Below, one piece after another: positions 18,106 through 28,262 of a stretch of DNA of 64,000 bases. Source of the DNA: Ancylobacter mangrovi (lineage in GTDB: Bacteria; Pseudomonadota; Alphaproteobacteria; Rhizobiales; Xanthobacteraceae). The notes below the pieces were generated by a model. The model was not told the DNA's origin, did not search any database, and worked only from the letters and a program-made list of their open reading frames with translations. The stretch spans positions 1 through 64,000 of the forward strand of contig NZ_JANTHZ010000013.1 of NCBI RefSeq assembly GCF_024752355.1. The letters run 5' to 3'. Positions within the stretch are counted from its first letter, which is position 1; every line of letters starts with the position of its first letter. Position numbers and translations under genes: made by a program.

Positions 18106-19302
18106 ATGATTTCGCGTGCCGAACGCACCATTGTCGGCGAGTGGTGGTGGACGATCGACCGGCTGCTGCTTGGCGCGCTGGCCGCACTTATGATCATCGG
18201 CATCGTGCTGGCGCTGGCCGCCAGCCCGCCGATCGCGGCCCGCCTCGGCATTCCCGATCCCTTCTATTTCGTGCACCGGCAGGTGATGTATCTGGTGCCG
18301 GCGCTGATCGTGCTGATCGCGACCTCGTTCCTGTCGCCGCGCAACATACGCCGCCTGTCGCTGGTGCTGTTCCTGGTCTTCCTCGGCCTCGTCTTCGCCA
18401 CGCTGGTCATCGGCCCGGAGGTGAAGGGCGCGCGGCGCTGGCTGACCATCCTCGGCGTGACCGTGCAGCCCTCCGAATTCCTCAAGCCGAGCTTCGTCAT
18501 CATCGCCGCCTGGCTGTTCTCGGAAAGCGTGCGGCGGCCGGAGATGCCGGGCCAGCTCCTCGCCATCGCGCTGCTGGGCATGGTGGTGACGCCGCTGGTG
18601 CTGCAGCCGGACTTCGGCCAGACCATGCTGGTCTCGCTGGTCTGGGGCAGCCTGTTCTTCCTCGCCGGGCTCAGGATGATCTGGGTGATCGGTCTTGGCG
18701 GCATCGGCGCGACGGGGCTGTTCATCGCCTATGCGACGGTGCCGCACGTCACCCAGCGCATCGACCGCTTCCTCGACCCGGATTCGGGCGACACCTACCA
18801 GATCGACCTCGCCATCGACAGCTTCATGAATGGCGGCTGGTTCGGGCAGGGGCCGGGCGAGGGCACCTTCAAGAAGGTGCTGCCGGACGGGCATACCGAC
18901 TTCATCTTCGCCGTCGCCGGCGAGGAGTTCGGCGCCATTCTGTGCATGATGATCGCCGGCCTGTTCGCCTTCATCGTGCTGCGCGCGCTGTCGCGGGCGA
19001 TGAACGACGAGGACCCGTTCGTGCGCTTCGCCGTGGCGGGGCTGTCGATCCTGTTCGGGCTCCAGTCCTGCATCAACATGATGGTCAACCTGCACATGAT
19101 GCCGGCCAAGGGCATGACGCTGCCCTTCGTGTCCTATGGCGGCTCGTCGCTGCTCTCGCTGGCCTACGGCATGGGGATGCTGCTCGCGCTGACGCGCCGG
19201 CGCCCGCGGGTCTCGACGCTGGCCGAGCTGGAGCGGCTCGGCACCCGTCTGGGCACGCGCAAGGCCCCGGCAACAGGCGCGCCGCTGGCGCATCCGGGCT
19301 GA
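18106..19302 (+). CDS. ftsW: Septal peptidoglycan glycosyltransferase FtsW (SEDS family)
   Basis: 398 residues with about ten membrane helices. SEDS features are KGARRWLTILGVTVQPSEF with Lys-Gly-Ala-Arg-Arg, the GGWFGQGPGEG loop and HTDFIFAVAGEEFG, followed by LPFVSYGGSSL. FtsW polymerises lipid II at the septum with FtsI as its partner. The ATG at 18106 has a GGAG site 10 bases upstream. It ends 8 bases before murG. Confidence 0.95.
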   Translation: MISRAERTIVGEWWWTIDRLLLGALAALMIIGIVLALAASPPIAARLGIPDPFYFVHRQVMYLVPALIVLIATSFLSPRNIRRLSLVLFLVFLGLVFATLVIGPEVKGARRWLTILGVTVQPSEFLKPSFVIIAAWLFSESVRRPEMPGQLLAIALLGMVVTPLVLQPDFGQTMLVSLVWGSLFFLAGLRMIWVIGLGGIGATGLFIAYATVPHVTQRIDRFLDPDSGDTYQIDLAIDSFMNGGWFGQGPGEGTFKKVLPDGHTDFIFAVAGEEFGAILCMMIAGLFAFIVLRALSRAMNDEDPFVRFAVAGLSILFGLQSCINMMVNLHMMPAKGMTLPFVSYGGSSLLSLAYGMGMLLALTRRRPRVSTLAELERLGTRLGTRKAPATGAPLAHPG

Positions 19303-19310
19303 GGCGCGCC

Positions 19311-20420
19311 ATGGCCACGCCGGACACGCCGCTCGTGCTGATCGCCGCCGGGGGAACCGGCGGCCATCTGTTTCCCGCCGAAGCTCTCGCGACCGCGCTC
19401 GGGCGGCGCGGCATCGCGGTCGACCTCGCGACCGACGCGCGCGCGGCCCGCTATGCCGGGCATTTTCCCGCGCGCCGGCTCCACGTGCTGCCGGCCGACA
19501 CGGTGCGCGGGCGCTCGCCCGTGGCGCTGGCGCGGACCGCGCTCGCGCTCGGCACCGGCGTCCTCAAGGGCTTCGCACTGATGCGCTCGCTGAAGCCGGC
19601 GGCGGTGGTCGGCTTCGGCGGCTATCCCACCGTGCCGCCGCTGCTCGCCGCCGCCTTCGCCGGCCGGCCGACGCTGATCCATGAGGCGAACGCGGTGATG
19701 GGCCGGGCCAATGCGATGCTGGCCTCGCGGGTCAGCGCCATCGCCACCGGCTATCCCGACATACTGAAGGGCAACCCCTCGCTCGCCGCCAAGGCGCACC
19801 ACACCGGCAACCCGGTCCGGCCCGCGGTGATCGCGGCGGTCGCGCCGTTCGCGGCGCCGGAGCCGGGCGGGCGGTTCGAGCTGCTGGTGTTCGGCGGCAG
19901 CCAGGGCGCGCGGGTGATGAGCGAGGTGGTCCCCGCCGGCATCGAGCGGCTCGACCCGTCGCTGCGCGCGCGGCTCTCCATCGTGCAGCAGGCGCGGCCG
20001 GAAGATCTCGACCAGGTCCGCGCCACCTATGCCCGCCTCGGCGTCGCGGCCGAGGTGGCGCCCTTCTTCGACGACCTGCCCGCCCGCATGGCGCGCGCCC
20101 ACCTCGTCATCGCCCGCTCGGGCGCCTCGACGGTGGCGGAGCTGTGCGTGATCGGGCGCCCGTCCTTCCTCGTGCCGCTGCCGGGGGCGATCGACCAGGA
20201 CCAGCTTGCCAACGCCTCCGCGCTCGCCGGCGCGGGCGGGGCGGCGCTGGTGCCGCAGGCCGAATTCACCCCGCAGAGCCTCGCGACCCGGATCGCCGCG
20301 CTGATGGCGGAGCCGGCGGAACTCGCGGCCATGGCCGGGGCGGCGCACCGGCTGGGACGGGCGGACGCGGCCGAACGGCTGGCCGAGCTCGTCATCCGCA
20401 CGGCGGGCCTCGATGGCTAG
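19311..20420 (+). CDS. murG: Undecaprenyldiphospho-muramoylpentapeptide beta-N-acetylglucosaminyltransferase MurG
   Basis: 369 residues starting at MATPDTPLVL; the open frame before it is out of phase with ftsW and not coding. The GT28 donor/acceptor motifs are AAGGTGGHLFPA (12-23), VGFGGYPTVPPLLAA, HEANAVMGRAN, VFGGSQGAR and the C-terminal RSGASTVAEL and PLPGAIDQDQLANA. MurG turns lipid I into lipid II on the inner face of the inner membrane. It lies 8 bases after ftsW and 105 before murC. Confidence 0.96.
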   Translation: MATPDTPLVLIAAGGTGGHLFPAEALATALGRRGIAVDLATDARAARYAGHFPARRLHVLPADTVRGRSPVALARTALALGTGVLKGFALMRSLKPAAVVGFGGYPTVPPLLAAAFAGRPTLIHEANAVMGRANAMLASRVSAIATGYPDILKGNPSLAAKAHHTGNPVRPAVIAAVAPFAAPEPGGRFELLVFGGSQGARVMSEVVPAGIERLDPSLRARLSIVQQARPEDLDQVRATYARLGVAAEVAPFFDDLPARMARAHLVIARSGASTVAELCVIGRPSFLVPLPGAIDQDQLANASALAGAGGAALVPQAEFTPQSLATRIAALMAEPAELAAMAGAAHRLGRADAAERLAELVIRTAGLDG

Positions 20421-20525
20421 CGACACTACCATAGGCGGGATGACGTACCGGACGGCCTCGTCTATTGCTGCGCGCCCGGAAATTGTGCCCGCGCGAACCT
20501 CGCGCACAGGCCGAAGGAAGATCGC

Positions 20526-21941
20526 ATGAAGCTCCCGCTCTCGCTCGGGCCCATCCATTTCGTCGGCATCGGCGGCATCGGCATGAGCGGCATCGCCGAG
20601 GTGCTGCACAATCTCGGCTACACGGTCCAGGGCTCGGACGTCGCCGAGAGCGCCAATGTGAAGCGCCTCGTCGAGAAGGGCATCGCGGTGCATGTCGGCC
20701 ACCGCGCCGAGAACATCGACGGGGCGGAGGTGCTGGTCGTCTCCTCCGCCATCAAGCGCGACAATCCCGAACTGGTGGCGGCCCGCGCGCGGCGCCTGCC
20801 GGTGGTGCGCCGGGCCGAGATGCTGGCCGAGCTGATGCGGCTGAAGAGCTGCGTCGCCATCGCCGGCACCCACGGCAAGACCACCACCACCTCGCTGGTG
20901 GCGACGTTGCTCGATTCGGGCGGCTTCGATCCGACCGTCATCAATGGCGGCATCATCAACGCCTACGGCACCAATGCGCGGCTGGGTGATGGCGAATGGA
21001 TGGTGGTGGAGGCCGACGAGAGCGACGGCACCTTCCTCAAGCTGCCGGTCGAGGTGGCGGTGGTCACCAATATCGACCCCGAGCATCTCGACCACTTCAA
21101 GACCTTCGAGGCGGTGCAGGCGGCGTTCCGCAGCTTCATCGACAACCTGCCCTTCTACGGCTTCGCGGTGATGTGCACCGACCATCCGGTGGTGCAGGAC
21201 CTCGTCGGCCATGTCGAGGACCGGCGCGTCATCACCTATGGCGAGAACCCACAGGCCGATGTGCGCCTCGTCGACATCGACCTGAAGGGCGGGCGCTCGC
21301 GCTTCGGCGTGCTGTTCCGTGATCGCGAGGGCCGGGTGGTGCACGAGCTGCGCGAGCTGGTGCTGCCGATGCCGGGCAAGCACAACGCGCTCAACGCCAC
21401 CGCCGCCATCACCGTCGCCCACGAGCTCGGCGCGACGGACGAACAGATCCGTTCCGCGCTGGCCGGCTTCGGCGGCGTGAAGCGGCGCTTCACCCGCACC
21501 GGCGAGGTGAACGGCGTGACGATCTTCGACGATTACGGCCACCACCCGGTCGAGATCGCCGCGGTGCTGCGCGCCGCGCGGGCCTCGACCGACGGGCAGG
21601 TGATCGCGGTGGTGCAGCCCCATCGCTACACCCGGCTGCAGTCGCTGTTCGACCAGTTCGCGACCTGCTTCAACGATGCCGACCACGTCATCGTCGCCGA
21701 CGTCTACGCGGCCGGCGAGACGCCGATCGCCGGGGTCGACCGCGACCATCTGGTCGAGGCGCTGCGCGCGCGGGGCCATCGCTCGGTGACGGCGCTGCCG
21801 GGGCCGGAGGCGCTGGCGGGGATCGTCGGCTCCCTGATGAAGCCGGGCGACTACGTCGTCTGCCTCGGCGCGGGCAGCATCAGCCAGTGGGCCTATGCCC
21901 TGCCCGACCAGCTCACCGCCCTGCGGGAGAGCGCGGCGTGA
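20526..21941 (+). CDS. murC: UDP-N-acetylmuramate:L-alanine ligase MurC
   Basis: 471 residues. [14 protein letters not shown] (12-25), the ATP loop [12 protein letters not shown] (112-123), [23 protein letters not shown] and [10 protein letters not shown] are the MurC signature set. It adds L-alanine to UDP-MurNAc. A GAAGGAAG ribosome site precedes the ATG. The final TGA overlaps the murB GTG (GTGA), so translation is coupled. Confidence 0.97.
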   Translation: MKLPLSLGPIHFVGIGGIGMSGIAEVLHNLGYTVQGSDVAESANVKRLVEKGIAVHVGHRAENIDGAEVLVVSSAIKRDNPELVAARARRLPVVRRAEMLAELMRLKSCVAIAGTHGKTTTTSLVATLLDSGGFDPTVINGGIINAYGTNARLGDGEWMVVEADESDGTFLKLPVEVAVVTNIDPEHLDHFKTFEAVQAAFRSFIDNLPFYGFAVMCTDHPVVQDLVGHVEDRRVITYGENPQADVRLVDIDLKGGRSRFGVLFRDREGRVVHELRELVLPMPGKHNALNATAAITVAHELGATDEQIRSALAGFGGVKRRFTRTGEVNGVTIFDDYGHHPVEIAAVLRAARASTDGQVIAVVQPHRYTRLQSLFDQFATCFNDADHVIVADVYAAGETPIAGVDRDHLVEALRARGHRSVTALPGPEALAGIVGSLMKPGDYVVCLGAGSISQWAYALPDQLTALRESAA

Positions 21942-22861
21942 GCCTTCCCGACATCGCGCCCGAGCTTGCCGCCGGCATGCCCGGGCTGCGCGGGCGCATG
22001 CTCGCACACCAGCCGCTGGCGGACCTCACCTGGTTCCGCGTCGGCGGGCCGGCGCAGGTGCTGTTCACGCCCGCAGACGAGGAGGACCTCGCCTATTTCC
22101 TGGCGCGGCTGCCGGGCGAGGTTCCGGTGACGGTGATCGGCCTCGGCTCCAACCTCATCGTGCGCGACGGCGGCGTGCCCGGCGTCGTCATCCGGCTCGG
22201 GCGCGGCTTCAATGCGATCGCGGTGGACGAGGGGTATCGCCTGCGGGTCGGCACCGCGGTGCCGGACGTGAAGGCGGCGCGGGCGGCGGCGGATGCGGGG
22301 ATCGACGGGCTCGCCTTCTATCGCGGCATTCCCGGCGGCATAGGCGGCGCGCTGCGCATGAACGCCGGCGCCCATGGCGGCGAGACGAAGGACGTGCTGG
22401 TCGAGGCGCGGGCGGTCGACCGCGCGGGCAATGTCCGCGTGCTGGGCAACGCCGATTTCGGCTACAGCTACCGCCATTCCGACGCGCCGGCGGACCTCGT
22501 CTTCACGCAGGCGCTGTTCCAGGGCCGGCCGGGCGAACCCGCGGCGATTCTCGCCGAGATGGAGCGAATCACCGCCGCGCGCGAGGCCTCGCAGCCGATT
22601 CGCGAGAAGACCGGCGGCTCGACCTTCAAGAACCCGCCCGGCCACAAGGCCTGGCAGCTCATCGACGCGGCGGGCTGTCGCGGGCTGATGCGCGGTGCGG
22701 CGCAGATGTCGCCGATGCACTGCAATTTCATGATCAACACCGGTGGCGCCACCGCCGCCGACATCGAGGCGCTGGGCGAGGACGTCCGCGCACGCGTGAA
22801 GGCCCATTCCGGCGTCGGGCTGGAGTGGGAGATCAAGCGCATCGGCATTCCGGCGGACTAG
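21938..22861 (+). CDS. murB: UDP-N-acetylenolpyruvoylglucosamine reductase MurB
   Basis: 307 residues from the GTG at 21938, which overlaps the murC stop in a GTGA junction and has GGGAGAG upstream; an ATG further up would overlap murC by 55 bases. [43 protein letters not shown] and [10 protein letters not shown] (with the active-site Ser) mark an FAD-dependent MurB. It reduces the enolpyruvyl group to form UDP-MurNAc. Confidence 0.94.
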   Translation: MSLPDIAPELAAGMPGLRGRMLAHQPLADLTWFRVGGPAQVLFTPADEEDLAYFLARLPGEVPVTVIGLGSNLIVRDGGVPGVVIRLGRGFNAIAVDEGYRLRVGTAVPDVKAARAAADAGIDGLAFYRGIPGGIGGALRMNAGAHGGETKDVLVEARAVDRAGNVRVLGNADFGYSYRHSDAPADLVFTQALFQGRPGEPAAILAEMERITAAREASQPIREKTGGSTFKNPPGHKAWQLIDAAGCRGLMRGAAQMSPMHCNFMINTGGATAADIEALGEDVRARVKAHSGVGLEWEIKRIGIPAD

Positions 22862-22900
22862 GCGCCGCGGCCCCTGCGGCCGGCGCACGAGGAGAAGAGC

Positions 22901-23821
22901 ATGGCGAAGCATGTCGCCGTCCTGATGGGCGGCTGGTCGGCGGAACGCGAGGTGTCGCTGAACTCGGGGGAGGCTTGCGCGCAGGCCGCCGAGAGCGTGG
23001 GCTACCGGGTCTCGCGCGTCGATGTCGGCCGCGACATCGCCAGCGTGCTGGCCGAGCTGAAGCCGGACGTGGCGCTGAACATCCTGCACGGCCGCCCGGG
23101 CGAGGACGGCACCATCCAGGGCATCCTCGAGATCCTGCAGATCCCCTACAGCCATTCGGGCGTGCTGGCCTCGGCGCTGGCGATGGACAAGGCGCAGGCC
23201 AAGATCATCCTCGCCGAGAACGGCATTCCGGTGCCCGAGGGGCGCGTGGTCTCGCGGCTCGAGGCGGCGCGCGGCCATGTGCTGGAGCGGCCCTATGTGC
23301 TGAAGCCGGTGCGCGAGGGCTCCTCGGTCGGCGTTTTCATCGTCCCGGAGGACCAGGAGCACCCGCCGCAGGAGCTGAATCGCGACGACTGGGCGTATGG
23401 AGATACCCTTCTCGCCGAGCGTTACATCCCCGGATTGGAGCTCACCTGCGCCGTGATGGGCGATGAGGCGCTCGACGTCATCGAAATTCAATCCGACTTA
23501 AGGTTCTACGATTACGAAGCAAAATACGCTCCGGGCGGTTCCCGCCACATTCTCCCGGCACAAATTTTACCGAATGTTTACCAAAAGGTACGGATGCTAG
23601 CGGTTAAGGCGCATCGCGCGCTCGGCTGTCGGGGCATCAGTAGGTCGGACTTCCGTTATGACGACCGGACCGGGGACGAATCCGGTTTGGTCTGTCTGGA
23701 GGTGAACACCCAGCCCGGAATGACCGAGACGTCGCTTGTGCCCGAACTCGCGGCCCATGCAGGCTATTCGTTCGGTGAGCTGATACGATGGATGGTGGAG
23801 GACGCCTCGCTCGACCGCTGA
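22901..23821 (+). CDS. ddl: D-alanine:D-alanine ligase
   Basis: 306 residues, DdlB type. LMGGWSAEREVSLNSG (8-23), LHGRPGEDGTIQG, the ATP-grasp segment YVLKPVREGSSVGV and the C-terminal CLEVNTQPGMTETSL are conserved. It makes the D-Ala-D-Ala dipeptide for MurF. A GAGGAGAAG ribosome site precedes the ATG. Its last third has an AT-rich patch (23481-23610) with two TTA leucine codons, unusual against its GC-rich neighbours, and its 3' end overlaps ftsQ by 34 bases. Confidence 0.96.
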   Translation: MAKHVAVLMGGWSAEREVSLNSGEACAQAAESVGYRVSRVDVGRDIASVLAELKPDVALNILHGRPGEDGTIQGILEILQIPYSHSGVLASALAMDKAQAKIILAENGIPVPEGRVVSRLEAARGHVLERPYVLKPVREGSSVGVFIVPEDQEHPPQELNRDDWAYGDTLLAERYIPGLELTCAVMGDEALDVIEIQSDLRFYDYEAKYAPGGSRHILPAQILPNVYQKVRMLAVKAHRALGCRGISRSDFRYDDRTGDESGLVCLEVNTQPGMTETSLVPELAAHAGYSFGELIRWMVEDASLDR

Positions 23822-24840
23822 ACCCCAGGCAGAAGCCTGCGGGCGGGCGCGCCGGTGCGGCATCTGAAGATTCGGGGCGGACGGTAGCGCGGGGACGTGG
23901 TTCCCAGGCGGCGCCGGCTGCCGTGTCCCGGCCTGCGGCCAGGGCCCGTTCGGCGCGGCCGGGCCGCACGCGATTCGTCGACCGCGCCATCATCGGCGGT
24001 CGCCGGTTCTTCGTCGGTCTCTCCGCCTCGCGGGTGGTGAACCGCGGCGCCGGCATCTGGCTGGTCGCCCTGCTGTTCGCCGCCACCGGCATTTACGGCC
24101 TCGAGCGCGGCGGCCACATGCCCGCCGCCATCGAGACCGCCCGCGACGTGGCCGATACCGGCGCAAACCTCGTCGGTTTCCGGATCGCCAACGTCAACCT
24201 GAACGGCCAGAGCCACGTCTCCCCGGGCGAGATCCTTGCCACGGCGGGCGTCAAGCCGACCTCCTCGCTGCCGTTCTTCGACGCCGAGGGCGCGCGCCAG
24301 CGGCTCGAGCAGCTCGCCTGGATCAAGCGCGCCACGGTGCAGAAGCTCTATCCCGACCGGCTCGACATCCAGGTGGTCGAGCGCGAGGGCTTCGCGCTCT
24401 GGCAGAAGGACGGCAAGATCAACGTGATCGCCCGCGACGGCACCATCATCGCCCCTTATTCCGACGACCCGCGCTACATCCGCCTGCCGATCGTGGTCGG
24501 CGAGGGCGCGCAGTCCCACGCGGTCGAGATCGTCGACGCGCTGAGCCTGGTGCCGGGCGTGCGCGACCAGGTGCGCGCCGCCATCCGCGTCGCCGACCGC
24601 CGCTGGACGCTGAAGATGGGCAACGGCATCGACGTGCGCCTGCCCGAGCGCGGCCTCGACGACGCGCTGCAGCAGCTCGCCGTGCTCGACCGCGACAAGC
24701 AGCTTCTCAGCCGCGACGTCACCATCATCGATCTGCGCTTGCCCGACCGCGTGACCGTCCGCCTCTCCGACGCCGCCTACGAGGCGCGTCAGGCCGACCT
24801 CAAGGCCCAGGCCAAGGCGAGGAAGGGGAGCAGCACATGA
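23788..24840 (+). CDS. ftsQ: Cell division protein FtsQ
   Basis: 350 residues. The first 85 residues are basic, Ala/Arg/Gly-rich and probably disordered cytoplasmic sequence. A single membrane helix (about 88-104) leads to a POTRA domain (about 131-200, FRIANVNLNGQSHVSP) and the FtsQ beta domain (YPDRLDIQVVEREGFALW). FtsQ recruits FtsL and FtsB to the divisome. The ATG at 23788 overlaps the end of ddl; a later start would shorten the disordered end without touching the domains. Its TGA overlaps the ftsA ATG (ATGA). Confidence 0.9.
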   Translation: MDGGGRLARPLNPRQKPAGGRAGAASEDSGRTVARGRGSQAAPAAVSRPAARARSARPGRTRFVDRAIIGGRRFFVGLSASRVVNRGAGIWLVALLFAATGIYGLERGGHMPAAIETARDVADTGANLVGFRIANVNLNGQSHVSPGEILATAGVKPTSSLPFFDAEGARQRLEQLAWIKRATVQKLYPDRLDIQVVEREGFALWQKDGKINVIARDGTIIAPYSDDPRYIRLPIVVGEGAQSHAVEIVDALSLVPGVRDQVRAAIRVADRRWTLKMGNGIDVRLPERGLDDALQQLAVLDRDKQLLSRDVTIIDLRLPDRVTVRLSDAAYEARQADLKAQAKARKGSST

Positions 24841-26156
24841 TGCGGTCGTATTTTGAGATCGCGCCGAAGATGCGCCCGCTCGCGCCGCGTCGCAGCGGCG
24901 TGGTGGGCGTGCTCGACGTCGGCACCTCCAAGATCGTGTGCATGATCGCCCGGCTGAAGCCGCGCGAGAGCTCCAGCCTGCGCCGGCGGACCCATTCGAT
25001 CGACGTGCTCGGCATCGGCCACACCAGCGCCCACGGCATCAAGGGCGGCGCGGTGATCGACATGGAGCGGGCCGAATACGCCATCCGCCGCGCGGTCGAC
25101 GCGGCCGAGCGCATGGCCGGCGTGCAGATCGCCTCCGTGGTGGTGTCGATGGCCGGCGGGCGCCTGTCCTCCGAGCACTTCGCCGCCGAGGTCGACCTGC
25201 CCGAGCCGGCGGTGGCGGAAGGCGACATCCGCCGCGTGCTCGACGCCGCCTCCACCTTCGCGGTGGGCGAGGGGCGCACCATCCTTCACGCGCTGCCGGT
25301 CGGCTACGCGCTCGACGGCGTGTCGGGCATCGGCGAGCCGCGCGGCATGCTCGGGCGCCGGCTCGGCGTCGACCTGCACGTCATCACCGCCGACGGCGCG
25401 GCGGTGCGCAACCTGCTGCTGTGCATCGAGCGCTGCCATCTCGGCGTCGAGGCGATGGTCGCCGCGCCCTATGCGGCCGCGCTGTCGACCCTCGCCGACG
25501 ACGAGGCCGAGCTCGGCGTGACGCTGATCGACTTCGGCGCCGGCACCACCACCGTCTCGGTGGTCGAGAACGGGCACTGCGTGCATGTCGACGGCATCGC
25601 GGTCGGCGGCCAGCACGTCACCAACGACGTCGCGCGCGGCCTTTCCACCCGCCTTGCCGACGCCGAGCGGCTGAAGAGCTTGCATGGCGGCGTGCTCGCC
25701 ATCAGCGCCGACGAGCGCGAGATGCTGACCGTGCCGCCGATCGCCGACGACCACCACGACCTGCCGCGGGTGATCCCGAAGTCGCAGTTGCTGCGCATCA
25801 TCCGCCCGCGGGTGGAAGAAGTCATCGAGCTGGTGCGCGACCGGCTGGTCGCCTCCGGCCATTCGGCCGGGGCGGGGCGGCGCATCGTGCTCACCGGCGG
25901 CTCGGCCCAGCTCACCGGCCATGCCGAGCTGGTGGGCAAGGTTCTCGGCGGGCAGGTGCGCATCGGCCGCCCGCTCGGCATTTCCAAGCTTCCCGAGGCG
26001 GCGCGCGGCGCCACCTTCGCCGTCGCCACGGGGCTTCTTGTCTATCCGCAGGTTGCGGGGCTCGAGCATTTCGAGGCCCGCCGCCGTCGCCTCTCCCACG
26101 GGGAGGAGAGCGGATACTTCTCGCGCGTTGGCCATTGGCTGCGGGAGGCCTTCTGA
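24837..26156 (+). CDS. ftsA: Cell division protein FtsA
   Basis: 439 residues of the actin-like ATPase fold: VVGVLDVGTSKIVCMIAR (phosphate 1), GGAVIDMERAEYAI, LIDFGAGTTTVSV (phosphate 2) and VLTGGSAQLTG (adenosine motif). The C-terminus SRVGHWLREAF is the amphipathic helix that tethers FtsA to the membrane. FtsA anchors FtsZ to the inner membrane. A GGAAGGGG ribosome site precedes the ATG, which overlaps the ftsQ stop. Confidence 0.96.
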   Translation: MMRSYFEIAPKMRPLAPRRSGVVGVLDVGTSKIVCMIARLKPRESSSLRRRTHSIDVLGIGHTSAHGIKGGAVIDMERAEYAIRRAVDAAERMAGVQIASVVVSMAGGRLSSEHFAAEVDLPEPAVAEGDIRRVLDAASTFAVGEGRTILHALPVGYALDGVSGIGEPRGMLGRRLGVDLHVITADGAAVRNLLLCIERCHLGVEAMVAAPYAAALSTLADDEAELGVTLIDFGAGTTTVSVVENGHCVHVDGIAVGGQHVTNDVARGLSTRLADAERLKSLHGGVLAISADEREMLTVPPIADDHHDLPRVIPKSQLLRIIRPRVEEVIELVRDRLVASGHSAGAGRRIVLTGGSAQLTGHAELVGKVLGGQVRIGRPLGISKLPEAARGATFAVATGLLVYPQVAGLEHFEARRRRLSHGEESGYFSRVGHWLREAF

Positions 26157-26243
26157 CGTGTTCCATCCAATCCGCGCCGGCGGAACCGGCACCATAGTGA
26201 TCGAGACGGGACGAGGGCCCGCCGGCGTTAGGGGACAACAGCA

Positions 26244-27965
26244 ATGACGATCAACCTCCAGGCACCTGACATCCGCGAACTGCGCCCCCGGATCACCGTG
26301 TTCGGCGTCGGCGGCGCCGGCGGCAATGCGGTCAACAACATGATCACGGCGGGTCTGTGCGGCGTCGACTTCGTGGTCGCGAACACAGACGCGCAGGCGC
26401 TGACGCTTTCCAAGGCCGAGCGCATCGTGCAGATGGGCGTCGCCGTGACCGAGGGCCTGGGCGCCGGCTCGCAGCCGGAAGTCGGGCGCGCGGCCGCCGA
26501 GGAGGCGCTGGACGAGATCCGCGACCACCTCGCCGGCGCGCACATGGTGTTCATCACCGCCGGCATGGGCGGCGGCACCGGCACCGGCGCCGCGCCGGTC
26601 ATCGCCCGGGCGGCCCGCGAACTCGGCATCCTCACCGTTGGCGTGGTGACCAAGCCCTTCCACTTCGAGGGCCAGCGCCGCATGCGCATCGGCGAGATGG
26701 GCATCTCCGAGCTGCAGAAGGGCGTCGATACCCTCATCGTCATTCCGAACCAGAACCTGTTCCGGGTGGCGAACGAGCGCACCACCTTCGCCGACGCCTT
26801 CGCGATGGCCGACCAGGTGCTCTATTCGGGCGTCGCGTGCATCACCGACCTGATGGTCAAGGAAGGCCTGATCAACCTCGACTTCGCCGACGTCCGCGCC
26901 GTGATGCGCGAGATGGGCAAGGCGATGATGGGCACCGGCGAGGCCTCCGGCGAGAAGCGCGCCCTGCATGCGGCCGAGGCGGCGATTGCCAACCCGCTGC
27001 TCGACGAGGTGTCGATGCGCGGCGCCCGTGGCCTGCTGATCTCCATCACCGGCGGCAAGGACCTCACCCTGTTCGAGGTGGACGAGGCGGCGACCCGCAT
27101 CCGCGAGGAGGTCGACCCGGACGCCAACATCATCCTCGGCGCCACCTTCGACGAGACGCTGGAAGGCCTGATCCGCGTGTCGGTGGTCGCGACCGGCATC
27201 GACCCGGCGGTGATCCCCGAGCAGATCCCGCACAGCTTCTCCAACCTCGCCGACATCGGCGGGCGCCGCATGTCCAATGCCGGCCGCGCCGCCGTCGAGG
27301 CCCGCCGCGACGCCGCCCTGCACTCGGTGGCCGCCGCGCTGACCGAGGACGAGGAAGCCTACGGCGCCTCGGAGGAGAGCTACGAGCCGACCTATGCCGC
27401 CCACGCCGCCGACGACCACGTCTATGGCGAGCCGGACCGCGCGCCGGCCGCGATCGACGAGGTGACCATCCGCCAGCTGGCTCCCAAGCCCGCGCTCTAC
27501 GCCGAGCCGGAAGCCCCGGCGGTGAGCGAGGCGGCCTATGAGGACGAGACGCTCGAGCCGTTCATCCCGCCGCAGGCCGAGCGCCCGTCGCCGCGCATGC
27601 CGCGCGTCGACGAGCTGCCGGTGCCGGCGCAGAACCAGATCCGCGCCGCCCGCGGCGAGGCGCCCGAGCATCACCAGAACGAGAAGAAGCGCATGACGCT
27701 GCTTCAGCGCCTCGCCAATGTTGGCCTCGGCCGCCATGCCGAGGAAGAGGAGGAGGTCGACCCGCCGGCGGACATGCGTCCGGTGGTGCGCCGCGCCCCG
27801 CAGGCAGAGCCGCGCGCCCTCGCCGAGCGCCGTCCCGAGAGTTCGGAATTCGCCAAGCGCCCGGCCGCGCCGCGCCCGATGGACGCCCATGGCCGCCCGG
27901 TCGCGCCGCGTCCGGCGGACGACGATCACCTCGATATCCCGGCCTTCCTCCGCCGCCAGGGCTGA
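26244..27965 (+). CDS. ftsZ: Cell division GTPase FtsZ with long C-terminal linker
   Basis: 573 residues, against about 383 in E. coli. The GTPase core (about 10-325) has [11 protein letters not shown] (21-31), the tubulin signature GMGGGTGTG (107-115), TVGVVTKPF and the synergy region [14 protein letters not shown]. Residues about 330-560 are a long Ala/Pro/Glu/Arg-rich linker. The end [10 protein letters not shown] is the conserved peptide that binds FtsA and other partners. FtsZ polymerises into the division ring. A GGGGACAACAGCA leader precedes the ATG; an 87-base gap separates it from ftsA. A hairpin follows at 28018. Confidence 0.97.
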   Translation: MTINLQAPDIRELRPRITVFGVGGAGGNAVNNMITAGLCGVDFVVANTDAQALTLSKAERIVQMGVAVTEGLGAGSQPEVGRAAAEEALDEIRDHLAGAHMVFITAGMGGGTGTGAAPVIARAARELGILTVGVVTKPFHFEGQRRMRIGEMGISELQKGVDTLIVIPNQNLFRVANERTTFADAFAMADQVLYSGVACITDLMVKEGLINLDFADVRAVMREMGKAMMGTGEASGEKRALHAAEAAIANPLLDEVSMRGARGLLISITGGKDLTLFEVDEAATRIREEVDPDANIILGATFDETLEGLIRVSVVATGIDPAVIPEQIPHSFSNLADIGGRRMSNAGRAAVEARRDAALHSVAAALTEDEEAYGASEESYEPTYAAHAADDHVYGEPDRAPAAIDEVTIRQLAPKPALYAEPEAPAVSEAAYEDETLEPFIPPQAERPSPRMPRVDELPVPAQNQIRAARGEAPEHHQNEKKRMTLLQRLANVGLGRHAEEEEEVDPPADMRPVVRRAPQAEPRALAERRPESSEFAKRPAAPRPMDAHGRPVAPRPADDDHLDIPAFLRRQG

Positions 27966-28017
27966 GGTGCCGGCGGGCTGGCATCCCAGCCTGTAACAAA
28001 GCGATTGCGCAATGCAG

Positions 28018-28041
28018 CACCCGGGCCGCGAGGCCCGGGTG
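28018..28041 (+). terminator. Hairpin after ftsZ, probable terminator
   Basis: CACCCGGGCC (28018-28027) and GGCCCGGGTG (28032-28041) form a perfect 10-bp stem around a GCGA tetraloop. It is followed by TAATTCATTG rather than a clean T tract, so termination may be partial. It lies 52 bases after the ftsZ stop and marks the end of the main dcw block. Confidence 0.6.
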
Positions 28042-28262
28042 TAATTCATTGATTGTAAAGGATTTTAGACTCTACTGCGGCAGCGAGGCCACAGTAACAG
28101 AGCGTAATCAAGAGTGAGTTGGCGCCACCCGGGGGCGTCGATATGGTCCGGACAACGAAAAGCCGTCACGGGATTCGGTTCCCGGAACGTTAATGGCGGT
28201 TAACTGTGTTGTTTTTTGGAGAGGGGAGCGGACGCGTAACGAAGTCCGTTCTGGGGTCCGGA

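Noticed and set aside
18141..19310. Upstream extension of murG within ftsW
   Set aside because: The extension is antiphase to ftsW and has no MurG homology. GGTGGH sits 14 residues after the chosen start, as usual.
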